A stretch of 64,000 nucleotides of DNA from Flavobacterium piscinae (lineage in GTDB: Bacteria > Bacteroidota > Bacteroidia > Flavobacteriales > Flavobacteriaceae). The position numbers were made by a program, and so were the translations under genes. The stretch is from positions 95,784-159,783 of the forward strand of contig NZ_SBKQ01000009.1 in NCBI RefSeq assembly GCF_004122145.1. The letters are read 5' to 3'. Of this stretch, positions 28,787-38,341 are shown in pieces (the stretch's first letter is position 1; each line of letters begins with the position of its first letter). The notes beneath the pieces were generated by a model. That model was not told the origin of the DNA and did not search any database. It saw only the letters and a list, made by a program, of their open reading frames with translations.

Positions 28787-28900
28787 GGGGAGCAAAACAC
28801 CAGTCTGTTCGCTTTGCTCGAGTTTCCGGAGTTTTGCTTTTTAGGAGAGCAAAACACCGGTCTGTTCGCTTTGCTCGGGTTTCCGGAGTTTTGCTTTTTT
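28771..28900. repeat. 57-bp tandem repeat with competing hairpins
   Basis: Two full 57-bp units (28771-28827 and 28828-28884, 53 of 57 positions identical) plus a partial third (28885-28900). Each unit carries GTTTTGCT, AGCAAAAC and TTTGCTC, which can pair in two exclusive ways: GTTTTGCT with AGCAAAAC, or GAGCAAA with TTTGCTC. It appears to be an amplified terminator. A small in-frame reading of it (28750-28938) gives a repeated 19-residue peptide but is not judged to be a gene. Confidence 0.85.
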
Positions 28901-28912
28901 ACTTAACTAACG

Positions 28913-28952
28913 AAACTTTTAAACTTTTAAACTTTTAAACTTTTAAACTTTT
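28913..28952 (+). repeat. Microsatellite (AAACTTTT)x5
   Basis: Five perfect copies of the 8-bp unit AAACTTTT end 11 bp before the TATCTTTG minus-7 element of rpe, so the array covers the minus-33 region. Copy-number change by slippage is plausible. Confidence 0.9.
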
Positions 28953-28963
28953 AAACTATAATC

Positions 28964-28971
28964 TATCTTTG
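28964..28971 (+). promoter_or_regulatory. rpe promoter, minus-7 element
   Basis: TATCTTTG matches TAnnTTTG; the ATG of rpe is 17 bp further. The expected TTG position falls in the AAACTTTT repeat, which holds no TTG. Confidence 0.6.
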
Positions 28972-28987
28972 CACAAACAACAACACG

Positions 28988-29650
28988 ATGAAAAAAACCT
29001 TAATTGCTCCTTCTGTCTTAGCTGCGGATTTTGCTAACCTACAACGCGATATTGAAATGATAAATGCCAGTGAAGCCGATTGGTTTCATATTGATGTTAT
29101 GGACGGACATTTTGTTCCCAATATTTCGTATGGAATGCCTGTTATCCAAGCCATAAAAAAACATGCTACAAAACCTTTAGATGTGCATTTAATGATTGAA
29201 AAGCCGGAGCGATATATAGAAACTTTTGCGGAAGTTGGAGCAGATATAATAACGGTTCATTACGAGTCAACCGTTCACTTGCATAGAACTTTGAGACAAA
29301 TTAAAGCAACCGGATGTAAAGCTGGAGTTGTACTTAATTTAACCACGCCTGTTTCTGTATTAGAAGATATTTTACCCGAATGCTATATGGTTTTAATCAT
29401 GTCAATCAATCCCGGATTCGGCGGTCAAAAATTTGAAGATATTACCTATCAAAAAGTAAAAAAACTGAGAAAGATGATAGACGAGCAAGGTTTAGATACG
29501 TTAATCGAGATTGATGGCGGAGTTACTTCAAAAAACGCGAAACAATTAGTTGATGCCGGAGCAAATGTTTTGGTTGCCGGAAGTTATGTTTTTGGTGCCG
29601 AAAATCCGACACAAACGATAGCGGATTTAAAAAAGTTGTTAGAAAATTAA
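28988..29650 (+). CDS. rpe: Ribulose-phosphate 3-epimerase
   Basis: A 220-residue TIM-barrel enzyme interconverting ribulose-5-phosphate and xylulose-5-phosphate in the pentose phosphate pathway. Signatures are APSVLAADFANLQRDI, HIDVMDGHFVPNISYG (metal-binding His and Asp), HLMIEKPERY, MSINPGFGGQKF and EIDGGV. Full length. Convergent with the CBS gene, leaving 2 bp between the stops and no visible terminator. Confidence 0.98.
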   Translation: MKKTLIAPSVLAADFANLQRDIEMINASEADWFHIDVMDGHFVPNISYGMPVIQAIKKHATKPLDVHLMIEKPERYIETFAEVGADIITVHYESTVHLHRTLRQIKATGCKAGVVLNLTTPVSVLEDILPECYMVLIMSINPGFGGQKFEDITYQKVKKLRKMIDEQGLDTLIEIDGGVTSKNAKQLVDAGANVLVAGSYVFGAENPTQTIADLKKLLEN

Positions 29651-29652
29651 AT

Positions 29653-30072
29653 TCAATACTGTTCCAATAAATATTTGATAATATCAGTAGTAGTAACAAT
29701 ACCTACCAATAAGTCTCCTTCTACAACGGGAAGTGCGTGAAACTCTTTGGAAGATAAAATTTCGGCTACTTCTTTGATAGTGGTTTCCGGTGAAACGGTG
29801 ACGAGTTTTTTGGCCATGACTTGTTCAACGGTAAACATATTGTAAACAGTTACATCTACAACTTCATCTTCTTCATCAACGGCGTCTACAAAAGAAATGC
29901 GTAACAAATCAGTATAACTCAACATTCCTATTATTTTATTACTGTTTACCACCGGAATATGACGGATATGGTGCTTTTTAAAAAGTAGTTCAGCTTTTGT
30001 TAAATCGTCTGTTAAATTGAGTTTGATAACGTTTTTTGTCATTATGGTCGAAACCGGAACCTGCTTTTTCAT
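29653..30072 (-). CDS. Tandem CBS-domain protein
   Basis: A 139-residue protein made of two CBS modules (about residues 1-60 and 75-137), each with the typical TxxDLL or TTTDII end (MLSYTDLLRI, IVTTTDIIKYL). CBS pairs bind adenosyl nucleotides and act as regulators. It lies 116 bp downstream of the pigment cluster on the same strand. No strong terminator was seen between, so read-through is possible. Confidence 0.88.
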   Translation of the reverse strand: MKKQVPVSTIMTKNVIKLNLTDDLTKAELLFKKHHIRHIPVVNSNKIIGMLSYTDLLRISFVDAVDEEDEVVDVTVYNMFTVEQVMAKKLVTVSPETTIKEVAEILSSKEFHALPVVEGDLLVGIVTTTDIIKYLLEQY

Positions 30073-30188
30073 CTTAATATGCTTTAATTCTTAACAAATT
30101 TCAGCATATATCAAAAGTTATCAAATGACGAATATCATAGTTAGATTGATTCTATTTTTGTATTTCTTTCAAACTCAAAATAAATTTA

Positions 30189-31475
30189 CTATCTCCTATC
30201 AATAAGGGTAATCGGTTTTCTACTTTCAGGAGTAAAAATTATTGATAACAACTCTTCTTTTTTAACCACTTCAAGTTTTGGTGTGACTCTTAGTTTCGCT
30301 TTAAAATGATTTTTTACTTCATGAATAAATGGTTCCGAATTGTTTTTGGTAACAATTTTAATTAAAATTTCATCCGTTCCTAACTCATTGGTAAAAATTT
30401 CAATCACATGATTTTCAATTTCTTCAAATGAAGATAACAAATCGTGCATCGCAGGCGGGTATAATGTGGTTCCTTTGTATTTAATCATGTGCTGTTTTCT
30501 ACCAACCACCGGACCTAAACGCAACGAATTTCTTCCACACGGGCAAGCGTCAGTGTGTAATTGAACAATATCTCCTGTTTTAAATCGCAACAGTGGCATC
30601 GCTTCAACCCCCAATGTAGTAATGACCAACTCCCCTACTTCTCCCTGATTTACGGGTTTATTTTCATTGTTCAATACTTCCACAATAATTAATTCCGGAT
30701 GGTGATGACCCCCTTGAAAATTTTCACACTCCGTGAAAGCGGTACTCATTTCTGTTGACGCATAGGATGAAAACAACTGAACCGGCCATTTTTGGGTAAT
30801 TTTATCGGAAAGTAAAGTAGGATTAAAATCTTGGTCGCGTAGAGCCTCCCCAATACAAATCACTCCTTTTACACTTGATGACTTATAGTCGATTTGATGA
30901 CTTTCTGCGTATTCAATCAACTTTAACAAAAAAGACGGTACGGAAATTAAATAAGCCGGTTTATATTTTAAAATAGAATCCCATTGCAATTCCGGAATTC
31001 CGGAACCCACACGAATAACGCCTGCTCCCAGTTTTCTCAGCCCTAAAAAATAAGCCAATCCGGCCATAAATCGGCGGTCCATGGTGGTCATCAATTGTAC
31101 CACATCACCTTTCTGAATTCCGGCACATTGAAAGGAAATGGCTTCATTATAGGCCAATCTTTCTAAATCATTATCGGTTAAACCTATGGTTACCGGACTT
31201 CCTAATGTCCCGGAAGTAGTAACATAATCAATAATTTTATCCCGTGTAACACAAAAAAAATCGTCATTATATTCTTGCAAATCTGTTTTAGTTGTCACCG
31301 GAATTTGTCGTAAATCTTTCAACGTTTGAATTGAATTCACATCTATTGAATGCTTAGAAAACAGTCGTTTATAAAATGGTGAATTTTGATTCAAATAGGC
31401 TAATAATTCCTTGAGTTTTTCACTTTGAAATGCATAAATTTCTTCAACCGAAGCTTTTTCTATCGCTGGAATCAT
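30189..31475 (-). CDS. Phenylacetate-CoA ligase-like adenylating enzyme
   Basis: A 428-residue ANL-superfamily enzyme of the PaaK type. It has the phosphate-loop TTSGTLGSPVTIG (about residues 87-99), YASTEMSTAF (about 237-246), and LRFKTGDI plus ACPCGRNSLRLG near residues 295-320. In aryl-polyene and flexirubin clusters such a ligase activates the aromatic starter, here most likely 4-coumarate from the ammonia-lyase, for loading on an ACP. Last gene of the minus-strand cluster; its start overlaps the previous stop by 4 bp. Confidence 0.85.
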   Translation of the reverse strand: MIPAIEKASVEEIYAFQSEKLKELLAYLNQNSPFYKRLFSKHSIDVNSIQTLKDLRQIPVTTKTDLQEYNDDFFCVTRDKIIDYVTTSGTLGSPVTIGLTDNDLERLAYNEAISFQCAGIQKGDVVQLMTTMDRRFMAGLAYFLGLRKLGAGVIRVGSGIPELQWDSILKYKPAYLISVPSFLLKLIEYAESHQIDYKSSSVKGVICIGEALRDQDFNPTLLSDKITQKWPVQLFSSYASTEMSTAFTECENFQGGHHHPELIIVEVLNNENKPVNQGEVGELVITTLGVEAMPLLRFKTGDIVQLHTDACPCGRNSLRLGPVVGRKQHMIKYKGTTLYPPAMHDLLSSFEEIENHVIEIFTNELGTDEILIKIVTKNNSEPFIHEVKNHFKAKLRVTPKLEVVKKEELLSIIFTPESRKPITLIDRR

Positions 31476-33136
31476 CCTATTTTATTATTAATTTTCTTTA
31501 AATAATTTTCTATCTTTTTTCTGTCAGGAACGGTTGTAATTTCTTTTTCGAGAGCTTTTTTAAATTCAATTTCAGCGGCTTTGAACCATCCTTTTTGAAA
31601 AAAATATTCTCCTATTCGAGCATAAACTACCCAAAAATCAGGATTTAAGTTTTGGTATTCTTTGACAAACTCTGTTTCCAAAGTTAACTTTTCTTTTAAA
31701 ACCTTATCCAATTTACGATCTAAAATTCTGAACTTTTCATAATCAATATATTCTTTCGAATTTAAAAAATCGTCTTTAGGAATGTTAGCAGATTCCTTCA
31801 CAGAAACTGAATAATCCTCCTTCATTTTAGAAAAAACTTCTTTCAAATCATAAGCCACAAATTCGCCCAATTGATAGGGGTTGGAAGAAACCCAAACCAT
31901 CAATTGTTCCGGTTTAAAAATAATGGCATGGTGAGCCCGAAGTTGATTAAGAGCCTTTTCGTTTCCAAATCCAATTTTAAGTTCAGAAAGCCCCTCTTTA
32001 TTTCGAAGAATTTCTGCCATTTTTTGTGGATTCATTTTATCCTTTTCTTCCAACAACTCCTTCATTCTATCAAAACGGTATTGTGAATGGCTTTCTTTAA
32101 TGTGATTAATGTTTCGCTCGTCAGATTGATACGCTGTACTTTGAAAATGATTAGAGCAAACCAATTGAGTGGAATTTTGAACTTCATACACATCAAAATT
32201 ATCAGGAGCCATTTCTATTAAAACCGCATTTTTATCTTTGGCACTTCCCACCATAATTGACTCTGAAACAAATACTTCTCTTTTTTTGGCAATCGCAATC
32301 GCTTCCTCGATGGTGGTAGCATATTGTAAAATTTCCCTCGTAACAATTGAAATTGGTGTTTTGGCCACGAGTGGAATATCGGATTTTCCTGCATTGATAG
32401 TTACTGTTAATCCTTCAGCATTCATACCGGAAAGCACGCCAATCATTCCGCCCCAAGTCACATTCATAAACGGAATTCCTTTATCAGGTTTAACAAATAA
32501 AATGATTTTATCTTTGGCAAAATCGTCGCCGGCATAAAAATCGAAATTTCTTCCGATTAGGAGCGAGCCATCCTCTGATTTATCCCCCCAAACTGCGATG
32601 GATGAACAACCAACCAATGCTAAATCCTGCAAGGCATGACCAATATCGTGGGCTCCATGAAGATAAAGACTTCTTAAGTATTTGGGTGCAATGGAGTTAA
32701 AATCATCTGAGGCATACTCGGAAATACCATAGATTTCTGTTTTGAATTCTTCCGGAATATGTAGATAAAGTTTCCGATTATACCATTTTAAAAATTCCCG
32801 TAAAAGCTTTTGCTTAAATTTTGACGGAACCATTTCCTGAATTTTGGAAAAGAAAATAAATTCTTGTTTTTTGAATAAATCTTCAGATAAACCACCAATT
32901 AACAATCCTCTTTGCCATTCATTCCCAGACACATGAAGTTCCCACAATTGTTGTTTGTTTTTGATTATAAAGTTATTTTCTGACACAAAAAGAGAATCAT
33001 TTCGCTTTTCAATGATTGGTTTTTCAAATGTTGAAAATGCAACTTGAGGCTTATCTTGAAGTGATTTAGAAATTCCACAAGACAAAAAGGTGACTCCTAC
33101 AAAAAGATGAAAAATTATTTTGGATACAACTTTCAT
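31472..33136 (-). CDS. C45-family Ntn-hydrolase or acyltransferase, lipoprotein
   Basis: A 554-residue protein related to acyl-CoA:6-aminopenicillanate acyltransferases. A lipobox (TFLSC, C20) anchors it at a membrane, probably the outer one. The Ntn-type nucleophile is likely C177 in DLALVGCSSIAVW, followed by GRNFDFY. These enzymes self-process and hydrolyse or transfer acyl groups on amides and esters. The C-terminus has TPR-like helices. It overlaps both neighbours by 4 bp. Role in the pathway is unknown: acyl transfer or turnover of the finished pigment outside the cytoplasm. Confidence 0.78.
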   Translation of the reverse strand: MKVVSKIIFHLFVGVTFLSCGISKSLQDKPQVAFSTFEKPIIEKRNDSLFVSENNFIIKNKQQLWELHVSGNEWQRGLLIGGLSEDLFKKQEFIFFSKIQEMVPSKFKQKLLREFLKWYNRKLYLHIPEEFKTEIYGISEYASDDFNSIAPKYLRSLYLHGAHDIGHALQDLALVGCSSIAVWGDKSEDGSLLIGRNFDFYAGDDFAKDKIILFVKPDKGIPFMNVTWGGMIGVLSGMNAEGLTVTINAGKSDIPLVAKTPISIVTREILQYATTIEEAIAIAKKREVFVSESIMVGSAKDKNAVLIEMAPDNFDVYEVQNSTQLVCSNHFQSTAYQSDERNINHIKESHSQYRFDRMKELLEEKDKMNPQKMAEILRNKEGLSELKIGFGNEKALNQLRAHHAIIFKPEQLMVWVSSNPYQLGEFVAYDLKEVFSKMKEDYSVSVKESANIPKDDFLNSKEYIDYEKFRILDRKLDKVLKEKLTLETEFVKEYQNLNPDFWVVYARIGEYFFQKGWFKAAEIEFKKALEKEITTVPDRKKIENYLKKINNKIG

Positions 33137-34665
33137 TCCTTTGCTTTGAGTTCGTTGTTAATTTTATTGATTAAATATTCTTTTCCTACGATTTCCGAAC
33201 AAGTGACAACCGCTCCAATGGTTACACCTAAAACCCCATGCATACTGATACTTTGTCCGGTTAAAAACAAATTTTCGATCTTTGTTTTAGGCGAAATAAA
33301 GGTTTTCATTGGGTTGTTCGAATCTTTCACATAGCCATATAAATTTCCGTTGTGTCCGCCAATATAATCCCTGTAAGATAATGGTGTAGAAGCATGCACC
33401 GATTTAATGCATTCGCGAATATTTGGGATTTTCTTTTCAATTTCTTGAAGAAAAATTTCAATTTTATCATTTTTGAATTTTTCGTATTCTTCTCCCCTTT
33501 CTTCTTTATTAGCAACTGTGTTTTTAGTGTTTTCCCACTGTTGAACTTCATCAAAACGCATGTAGGTAATTGCTGTTATACTTTCTGCCCAAACTTGATT
33601 TTCTTCTGAAACATTCATTGAAATCATATAACATTCCGGCCAAGATTCTTGTGTGTACTCTGCTGCTTTCCAAATTCGAGAAGCATCTTTCACATGGTAA
33701 TTGTTATAATTTCGATAAGGCAGACTTTCCGGCTTTAACACAATATAAATACTAAACGGTGCAATAATGACCTCTAAACTTTGTATTCTGTCATAATACG
33801 GTTTTCTGAATTTGTCTTTGCCAATTAAATTTAAAGTAGTCTTGGGTTCTATATTAGAAATGAATATATCTCCAAAATACTCGTTCCCATTTTTGGTTAT
33901 GGCTGAAATTAATTTTCCGTTATCATACGTAAAATCGACCACTTCACTGTGCTTATACGTTTCTCCTCCAAACTTTTTTAATTGTTTAATAAGTTGTTTG
34001 GTAATTTGACTTCCGCCGTTTAAACATCGCCAAGAGCTTTGTATATAGGAATTTACCGAAAGTGCATGCACATAAAAGGGAGTTCTGTAATCATCGCCGG
34101 CATAAAGAAAATTGGAACCCGCCAAAACTGCTTTTAATTTTTCGTTTGGTGTCAATTCATCCAATAAAGCTTTTGCATTTATGGAAAGTACTTCATTTTG
34201 ATACCCTCCGTCATTTTTAAGGTTATAAAGCGGAAACGAATCGCAGGCATAAATTAATTTATTGCAATATTCTCTGATTACTTCTTCTTCATCGGGAAAA
34301 TATTTAACTAATTGCTTTACAAAATTTTCATAGCCTTGCGCATGCGGATATTGATTCGGATCCCCTTCAAACGTGATAACATCATAGGCATCTTCATCCA
34401 TTTTCTTTAATCGGAGATGATCCATAATCCCGATGTATGAAAAATAACTGTGTAAATTTTGACCTTCAGCCAATCCTCCGATATAATGAATTCCGGTATC
34501 AAAAATGGTTTTGTCTCTAACAAACGTTTGCAGATTACCTCCAAATTGGTTGTTTTTTTCTAAAACGCAGACACTTTTTCCTTCTTTAGCCAAAATAATG
34601 GCTGAGACCAAACCACCAAGTCCACTACCCACGATTACAACATCATATTTTTTTTTCAGATTCAC
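33133..34665 (-). CDS. FAD-dependent CrtI/RetSat-like oxidoreductase
   Basis: A 510-residue flavoprotein with a Rossmann FAD motif at the N-terminus (VIVGSGLGGLVSAIILAKEG) and a C-terminal FAD contact (LFLTGQSISMHGVLGVTIGAV). The pattern FDTGIHYIGGLAEGQ near residue 60 is shared with the second such enzyme in the cluster (54756-56405), so the two are paralogues. The family desaturates or saturates polyenes and carotenoids. It lies directly after the large RND fusion gene with a 4-bp overlap. Confidence 0.85.
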   Translation of the reverse strand: MNLKKKYDVVIVGSGLGGLVSAIILAKEGKSVCVLEKNNQFGGNLQTFVRDKTIFDTGIHYIGGLAEGQNLHSYFSYIGIMDHLRLKKMDEDAYDVITFEGDPNQYPHAQGYENFVKQLVKYFPDEEEVIREYCNKLIYACDSFPLYNLKNDGGYQNEVLSINAKALLDELTPNEKLKAVLAGSNFLYAGDDYRTPFYVHALSVNSYIQSSWRCLNGGSQITKQLIKQLKKFGGETYKHSEVVDFTYDNGKLISAITKNGNEYFGDIFISNIEPKTTLNLIGKDKFRKPYYDRIQSLEVIIAPFSIYIVLKPESLPYRNYNNYHVKDASRIWKAAEYTQESWPECYMISMNVSEENQVWAESITAITYMRFDEVQQWENTKNTVANKEERGEEYEKFKNDKIEIFLQEIEKKIPNIRECIKSVHASTPLSYRDYIGGHNGNLYGYVKDSNNPMKTFISPKTKIENLFLTGQSISMHGVLGVTIGAVVTCSEIVGKEYLINKINNELKAKE

Positions 34666-37600
34666 GGCTTTATCAAAACGATTTTAGTTGGTTCTTCTTT
34701 TACAATACTGAATCCATGATTAAGAATGACTTCTTTTAATTCAAAATGAATCAGCAAAATGATTTTACTTGCTTTAGAAATATAATCCATTATGATTGAT
34801 TCCTCTATATTTGTTGAAATTACTACTATATCAAAATTACCAATCGCAGTCAATTCATCAGGATAACAAATATCACGTTTTTTAACTAAATAATTGGTTT
34901 TAGCGACACTTCTTTTTTCTTCATCAACACAATAACTTTGTATTTTTCTTCTGGCCTGTTGCAACGTCAGTAATACATCTAACTGTCCATAATCATTCCC
35001 AAAATGAAGTATTTTTGCTAAAGGAGCTATGTCGTCATTTAGGTTGAAATAAATTGTTTTATTCATTTCAAAATCTCTTTTCACAGCTTCAATAACTTCT
35101 GATTCTTTATATAAAAAACTCAAAAAGAGTTTGTTTTTAAAGTAATTTTCGTCTTCTCTCTCTATTCTAATTTTTGCAAATTCCTGTCTGAAAAGTTTAT
35201 TAATTGATTTGGTTCTTTCAGCATAAGAATTTCCGAAAGAACTATCTGAGGCTTCAATTCGCTTTCCGATAACTACTGTAATGTTTTCATCATAAATAAT
35301 ATGATCACCTTTGGGAAGTGTTTCAGAATTTCCGTGAATATAAATCGGCAGAATATCCAAATTAAATTGCTCTGCCAGATAGAAAGCTCCTTTGTGGAAG
35401 CGTTTAATATCGTTGTCTTCTGAACGAGTACCTTCTGGAAAAACCATCAATAAATAACCATGATCAACTCGTTTTCTTAGATGTTCAACACCACCCTCTA
35501 AACCTTTAGAAACCGGATAATAACCGGCCAAACGAACCACACCACCAAAAATAGGAGATTTATACACCCAATCATTAACCAAATAAATCACACGATGTGT
35601 CACCATTCCGGTTGCCAAGGTGTCTAAAAAGGAAGTATGGTTGGCAATTACAATTGCCGGTTTATCAAATTTTTCATGATGCAGATTGACGATTTCTTTT
35701 TTCACAAATGGATTTGAGTACAACACCGATTTCATGAATTTAGAAATAATTTTCCGAAACCAGCTGGTTCTGGTTTTGGCATTAACCGGCAGTAGAAATA
35801 AAATTATTCTTCCAAAAAAAGAAAAAATAAAACCTCCCAATCCATAATAAATGAACGACAAAGAAGAATGTAAAAATAAACGAAGTGAAATGGGAGATTT
35901 TCCCTTTTTAGTCCGATTTACAATACAAATGTTGAATAGAATTGGGTAAAAAACAAAAGTGATGATCAAAGCCGAAAAAATTCCGATTAATGAAACGGCA
36001 GAAATGGATTTCAGAGCAGGATGTTTGGCAAAAATTAAAGCTCCGATCGCTAAAATTGTGGTAATAGCCGCCATTAAAATGGAAGCCCTATACGTTGGCA
36101 ATACACTTTTGCCGTAGGTATATTCTTTTTGTAAAGCACTCGTCATGAATATACTAAAATCAACTCCTAAACCAAAAATCATTGTACAAACAATGGTGCT
36201 AAAAATATTGAGTTGAAGACCAAACAAATTCATTAGTCCGCCGGTTACTATTCCGGTAATTATGATTGGAATGGCACTTAAAATAACCAATTCAATTCGT
36301 TTAAAAAAGAGAAAAAGTATAAGTAAAACCGCTATCAACGAATAATTTATCAAGCTTGTAAAATCGTCTCTTAATTGGCCTAGAAAGGTTTCATTCATGT
36401 GTTGACGGTCAATTACAACCAAATTTTCATTTTTTGAAATGGTGTCAATAAATTTATCTCGTTGATTTAAATTTATTTTTACTAATGAAGAAATAGTATA
36501 AAAACCATCTTTTTGAGAGACAAATTCTTTTAAAAATAAAGCTTTTACTTGTTCGTAATCTTGGAATTGAATCGTTGAAAAATCCTTCTTCAACAAGTTA
36601 TAAAATTGCCCGTGAGTTTCTTCTTTAAATCCAACTAATTTGCCGTTTTTAATTAAACTATTTTGAAGAAATTCTATCTTTTCCTCTGTCCAAAATGTCT
36701 TCCATTTTTCAATTTTTTGTTTTTGTTCTTTTTCGGATAAAACCAATCCCCCAATGGAACTAAAAGTCAAAATCTCATTTTTTTCTTTTCTTTCAGAAAG
36801 ATCTTTATAGATAGTACCGGCTTGTTCCAAAGCTTCATTAATTGAATTGCCGTACGATGTTAAATAAATCGATTTTGATGTTAAATTGGTTGCTTTTTCT
36901 AATTTGCTTTCCGCTAATTTAATTTCGTCGGGAACATAATTTAGTTCGGCTAAATTATTGTTGAAGGTTACATTTTTAAAAGTGAAAATGCTTACCACAA
37001 TAATAATTAGAGAGGAAATTATTAAAAATTTATTTTTATGAAATGAAAAAAAAGCGATATTATCCAAAACTGTTTTTGGTTTGTCTATCGTTACCTTTTT
37101 TGGTTTGTATAAATGTGGAATAATCAACAAAGAAAAAATTGCCGATATTATGACGCAAATTGCAGCAAAAATCCCTAAATCTTTTAAGGCTTCGGAGTGA
37201 ACAAAAAGTAAACATAAAAAAGCTATTGCGGTGGTACTGCTGCTCATAAGCAACGGTTTAACAATATCTTTATACAATGTTTCTATGTTGCTGTTATGTT
37301 TATAATGTGTAAGAATATGCAAAGAATAATCAATCGTGATCCCAAGTAATACCGCACCAACGCTTAGTGAAATAGCCGAAATGCTGTCTTTTATAAAATA
37401 TAAAAAAGTCATTGCCACCCCAACACCAAAAAGTGTTGGAATAAAAATAATGATTGGCACCAAAATGTTTCGATAAAAATATATCAAAACTAAAACCAAA
37501 AGGCTTAACGAGATAAATACCGAGGTCATTATGTCTCGTTTTATTTGCTTCGCATTAGCCACAGCAATAAAAGATGAACCAAAATAAGTTAAATCGGTTT

Positions 37601-38333
37601 TTTCTTTAAATTCCTGATTAAGTTGTTGTTGAATTTCCTCTAATTTTTCAACAAATAACTGACTCTTTTCCGTTTCTGTTCCGGCTAATTTTGGATTAAT
37701 GAAAAGTAGTAATTTTGAATTATCTTTTGTGATTAAAAAACCATCTTTCAATTGAAAGTCGTCACCGCTATTGAGTTCTTGGAGTTTATTTAGACCCATA
37801 AAAGAAATACCAAGCGGATCATTTAAAATAAACTCTTTTGCGACAATTCCGGTTGGCGAAATCAGGGTTTTATAATTTTTTTCAACCTGAACGGAAATGC
37901 TATCGTTGTTGAGTTTTTTATCAATTAACGCATAATCGGATTCTTCTAAAAAAAGTGGTAAATTATCATAGACGAATTCAATTGTTTGCTGAATGTTATC
38001 ATCATCTATTTTTCCTTGAATTTCTTCAATATATTGATTGAGCGAAGTTGTTTTTTCTAAAAATGTTGTAGCGGTTTCAATCAAATCGTCTTCAGTGCCA
38101 TTTTTATCTTTTTCAATAATGACCGTAATTTTATCTGAAAAATTAATCTGTTGAAGTACTTTTGCCGTTACATCCGACTTTTCAGTTTTTGGAATAATTC
38201 GGGTGATGTCTTCTTCAAACTGAATTTGAGTGGCAAAAAATCCAAAAAAACACAACAATGCAATGGCCATTGTAATAGCCAATCGTTTTTTTCGCTCCAC
38301 AAAGCGATACATTGCAATAAAAAATGAATGCAT
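34662..38333 (-). CDS. RND/MMPL exporter fused to acyltransferase and Rossmann-like domain
   Basis: A 1223-residue fusion. Residues 1-810 form an RND/MMPL transporter with two sets of helices (about 20-410 and 430-805) and periplasmic loops. Residues about 880-1050 form a PlsC-type acyltransferase with NHTSFLD (898-904) and FPEGTRS (965-971). Residues about 1070-1223 look like a Rossmann or degenerate methyltransferase domain (FGNDYGQLDV). RND exporters are regular members of aryl-polyene clusters. The fusion suggests that lipid attachment and export are coupled. Confidence 0.87.
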   Translation of the reverse strand: MHSFFIAMYRFVERKKRLAITMAIALLCFFGFFATQIQFEEDITRIIPKTEKSDVTAKVLQQINFSDKITVIIEKDKNGTEDDLIETATTFLEKTTSLNQYIEEIQGKIDDDNIQQTIEFVYDNLPLFLEESDYALIDKKLNNDSISVQVEKNYKTLISPTGIVAKEFILNDPLGISFMGLNKLQELNSGDDFQLKDGFLITKDNSKLLLFINPKLAGTETEKSQLFVEKLEEIQQQLNQEFKEKTDLTYFGSSFIAVANAKQIKRDIMTSVFISLSLLVLVLIYFYRNILVPIIIFIPTLFGVGVAMTFLYFIKDSISAISLSVGAVLLGITIDYSLHILTHYKHNSNIETLYKDIVKPLLMSSSTTAIAFLCLLFVHSEALKDLGIFAAICVIISAIFSLLIIPHLYKPKKVTIDKPKTVLDNIAFFSFHKNKFLIISSLIIIVVSIFTFKNVTFNNNLAELNYVPDEIKLAESKLEKATNLTSKSIYLTSYGNSINEALEQAGTIYKDLSERKEKNEILTFSSIGGLVLSEKEQKQKIEKWKTFWTEEKIEFLQNSLIKNGKLVGFKEETHGQFYNLLKKDFSTIQFQDYEQVKALFLKEFVSQKDGFYTISSLVKINLNQRDKFIDTISKNENLVVIDRQHMNETFLGQLRDDFTSLINYSLIAVLLILFLFFKRIELVILSAIPIIITGIVTGGLMNLFGLQLNIFSTIVCTMIFGLGVDFSIFMTSALQKEYTYGKSVLPTYRASILMAAITTILAIGALIFAKHPALKSISAVSLIGIFSALIITFVFYPILFNICIVNRTKKGKSPISLRLFLHSSLSFIYYGLGGFIFSFFGRIILFLLPVNAKTRTSWFRKIISKFMKSVLYSNPFVKKEIVNLHHEKFDKPAIVIANHTSFLDTLATGMVTHRVIYLVNDWVYKSPIFGGVVRLAGYYPVSKGLEGGVEHLRKRVDHGYLLMVFPEGTRSEDNDIKRFHKGAFYLAEQFNLDILPIYIHGNSETLPKGDHIIYDENITVVIGKRIEASDSSFGNSYAERTKSINKLFRQEFAKIRIEREDENYFKNKLFLSFLYKESEVIEAVKRDFEMNKTIYFNLNDDIAPLAKILHFGNDYGQLDVLLTLQQARRKIQSYCVDEEKRSVAKTNYLVKKRDICYPDELTAIGNFDIVVISTNIEESIIMDYISKASKIILLIHFELKEVILNHGFSIVKEEPTKIVLIKP

Positions 38334-38341
38334 TATTATTT

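Noticed and set aside
28750..28938. Small plus-strand reading frame with a 19-residue repeated peptide
   Set aside because: It is made by the 57-bp tandem repeat (57 is a multiple of 3) and crosses terminator hairpins; no start signal supports it.
28913..28952. CRISPR-like array
   Set aside because: The repeats are 8 bp with no spacers; it is a microsatellite and no cas gene is present.
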